NCBI GenBank assembly: GCA_023438115.1
Contig: JAEZEB010000348.1
Span: 1 to 23,572 of the forward strand
Reading direction: 5' to 3'
Length of the DNA: 23,572 nucleotides
DNA from: Pseudomonadota bacterium
Lineage (GTDB): Bacteria > Pseudomonadota > Gammaproteobacteria > Burkholderiales > Burkholderiaceae_C
Made by a program: the position numbers and the translations under genes. This document shows, piece by piece, positions 22,974-23,572 of the stretch. The notes below the pieces were generated by a model, which was not told the origin of the DNA, ran no database searches, and worked only from the letters and a program-made list of their open reading frames with translations. Position 1 is the first letter of the stretch; every line of letters begins with the position of its first letter.

Positions 22974-23462
22974 TTAGACCGCTTGCACATTTGAGAGCAC
23001 CTTTTGATGCTGGGGGTCACGCTGGGCCTTCGAAAGGGACGCTGCCGCGCGGAACTTCAAGTATGAGCGGTACCCGCCGCTCATAATGTGCTGCGTCACA
23101 GAAACTGAGCCCGAAGTTCCGAGGTATGCGCGGTAAACAACGAACTGTTGATCCCGCACGGCAGGACGGGGACCGACGTCTACCTCCTTAAACTTGGACA
23201 AGGCGGCTTCGACGGCTTTGCGCGCGAGCCCCAGCGGGACGTCCTCCGGCAAGGAAAACAGGGCAATGTAGGACTTCGGAAAGAAGCTGCAAAGCTGCCG
23301 GCCTAAGGGGCAGTCGACGTCACAGTTCTCAAGAATCAACGAGAGGCGGTCCTCTCCTTCGTGAACGAAGAAGCTCAATTCACCGATCCGCGCCGCGAGC
23401 TCGGACGCGTCGAACGGGAAAACACGCCCCGCCGAGGGCTTGGAGATGCGATCGTGATGCAC
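22974..23462 (-). CDS. Hypothetical protein, cassette-type gene
   Basis: 162 residues if the GTG at 23462 is used; the open frame continues to 23504, but that part lies inside the attC-like site. The protein reads HHDRISKPSAGRVFPFDASELAARIGELSFFVHEGEDRLSLILENCDVDCPLGRQLCSFFPKS... with a Leu-rich middle and a basic C-terminus. I see no signal peptide, membrane helix or known domain. No good ribosome site is visible. The codon choice is less GC-rich than in the catabolic cluster. The TAA stop lies inside GTCTAAC of the next attC-like site. Family not recognised. Confidence 0.6.
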   Translation of the reverse strand: MHHDRISKPSAGRVFPFDASELAARIGELSFFVHEGEDRLSLILENCDVDCPLGRQLCSFFPKSYIALFSLPEDVPLGLARKAVEAALSKFKEVDVGPRPAVRDQQFVVYRAYLGTSGSVSVTQHIMSGGYRSYLKFRAAASLSKAQRDPQHQKVLSNVQAV

Positions 23463-23470
23463 GCCTAGCG

Positions 23471-23572
23471 GTCTAACGTAGAGGTGACCGGCACCAAGCG
23501 GCAAGGCGCCGCGAGGTGCAGGATATCCAACGGCGCCTCGCGGCGCCTTGCCGCAACGTGTCCGAGTCGACC
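23471..23572 (-). repeat. attC-like site at window edge (clearest copy, incomplete)
   Basis: The plus strand begins GTCTAAC (minus GTTAGAC, exact GTTRRRY). It has 19-bp perfect inverted arms GCGGCAAGGCGCCGCGAGG (23498-23516) and its complement (23536-23554), and a loop with GGATATCC. It continues ACGTGTCCGAGTCGACC to the edge, the same sequence that leads into GACCTGTTAGAC in the site ending at 22979. About 13 more bases outside the window should complete it. Confidence 0.7.

Larger units (their letters stand above)
22757..22979 (-). repeat. attC-like site a, split by an IS remnant
   Basis: Minus strand: GTCTAAC (22979-22973), an exact RYYYAAC that contains the TAA stop of the downstream-most gene, then AGGTCGGTCGACTCGGACACG. 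The other end has GGATATCCTGTGCC...CTTGCCGC...CGGTCACCTCGACGTTAAGC, ending in GTTAAGC (22763-22757), an exact GTTRRRY. The right half aligns almost base for base with the site at 23471. The 223-bp length is explained by an insertion of about 110 bp of transposase-related sequence in the middle. Confidence 0.65.

Noticed and set aside
18500..23572. A CRISPR array as the explanation for the repeated palindromes
   Set aside because: Units are gene-sized, the repeats vary in length from about 60 to 115 bp, and there are no short regular spacers.

Overview
The window is GC-rich, tightly packed bacterial chromosome. Codon use, gene content (NMT1/SsuA-type ABC importers, Rieske oxygenases, TerC-FtsH pair, VOC/TetR pair) and the intergenic repeat types point to a betaproteobacterium of the Burkholderiales, most likely Comamonadaceae (Ramlibacter/Variovorax-like). 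This placement is inference; no rRNA or tRNA gene is present to confirm it.

Layout. (1) 1-1631: a phospholipase D-superfamily lipoprotein on the minus strand, with a palindromic repeat behind it. (2) 1671-12217: a plus-strand run of ten genes, mostly overlapping or a few bases apart. They encode a flavodoxin-fold NAD(P)H oxidoreductase, a creatininase-family amidohydrolase, an ABC importer (binding protein, ATPase, permease), an FAD-linked oxidase, a RidA-type deaminase, a second binding protein, two tandem Rieske oxygenases and an 8-oxoguanine-deaminase/triazine-hydrolase-like amidohydrolase. Together they read as uptake plus oxidative and hydrolytic breakdown of a nitrogen-rich small molecule, probably an N-heterocycle. 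The substrate cannot be read from the sequence. Both the binding protein and the Rieske oxygenase are duplicated. (3) 12378-15601: a TerC-family membrane protein translationally coupled to an FtsH protease with an unusual pore motif. (4) 15602-15738: a paired-hairpin intergenic repeat between convergent genes. (5) 15739-16846: divergent VOC protein and TetR regulator around a perfect 23-bp palindrome. (6) 16824-18409: small minus-strand genes (lipoprotein, short hypothetical, DHFR/RibD-like, KTSC-like).

(7) About 18500 to the right edge: minus-strand small genes separated by imperfect palindromes whose ends resemble integron attC simple sites (RYYYAAC ... GTTRRRY). Several genes have their stop codon inside the left simple site, and most start within a few bases to about 45 bases after the right one. 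I interpret this as the distal part of a chromosomal integron cassette array. Sites are clearest at the right edge and decay to the left, so attI and intI would be expected beyond position 23572. The cassettes carry mainly lipoproteins, secreted or membrane proteins, a RidA protein and unknowns. One attC is split by a remnant of an IS3-type transposase gene.

The two most interesting items are the uncharacterised catabolic cluster (2) and the cassette array (7).
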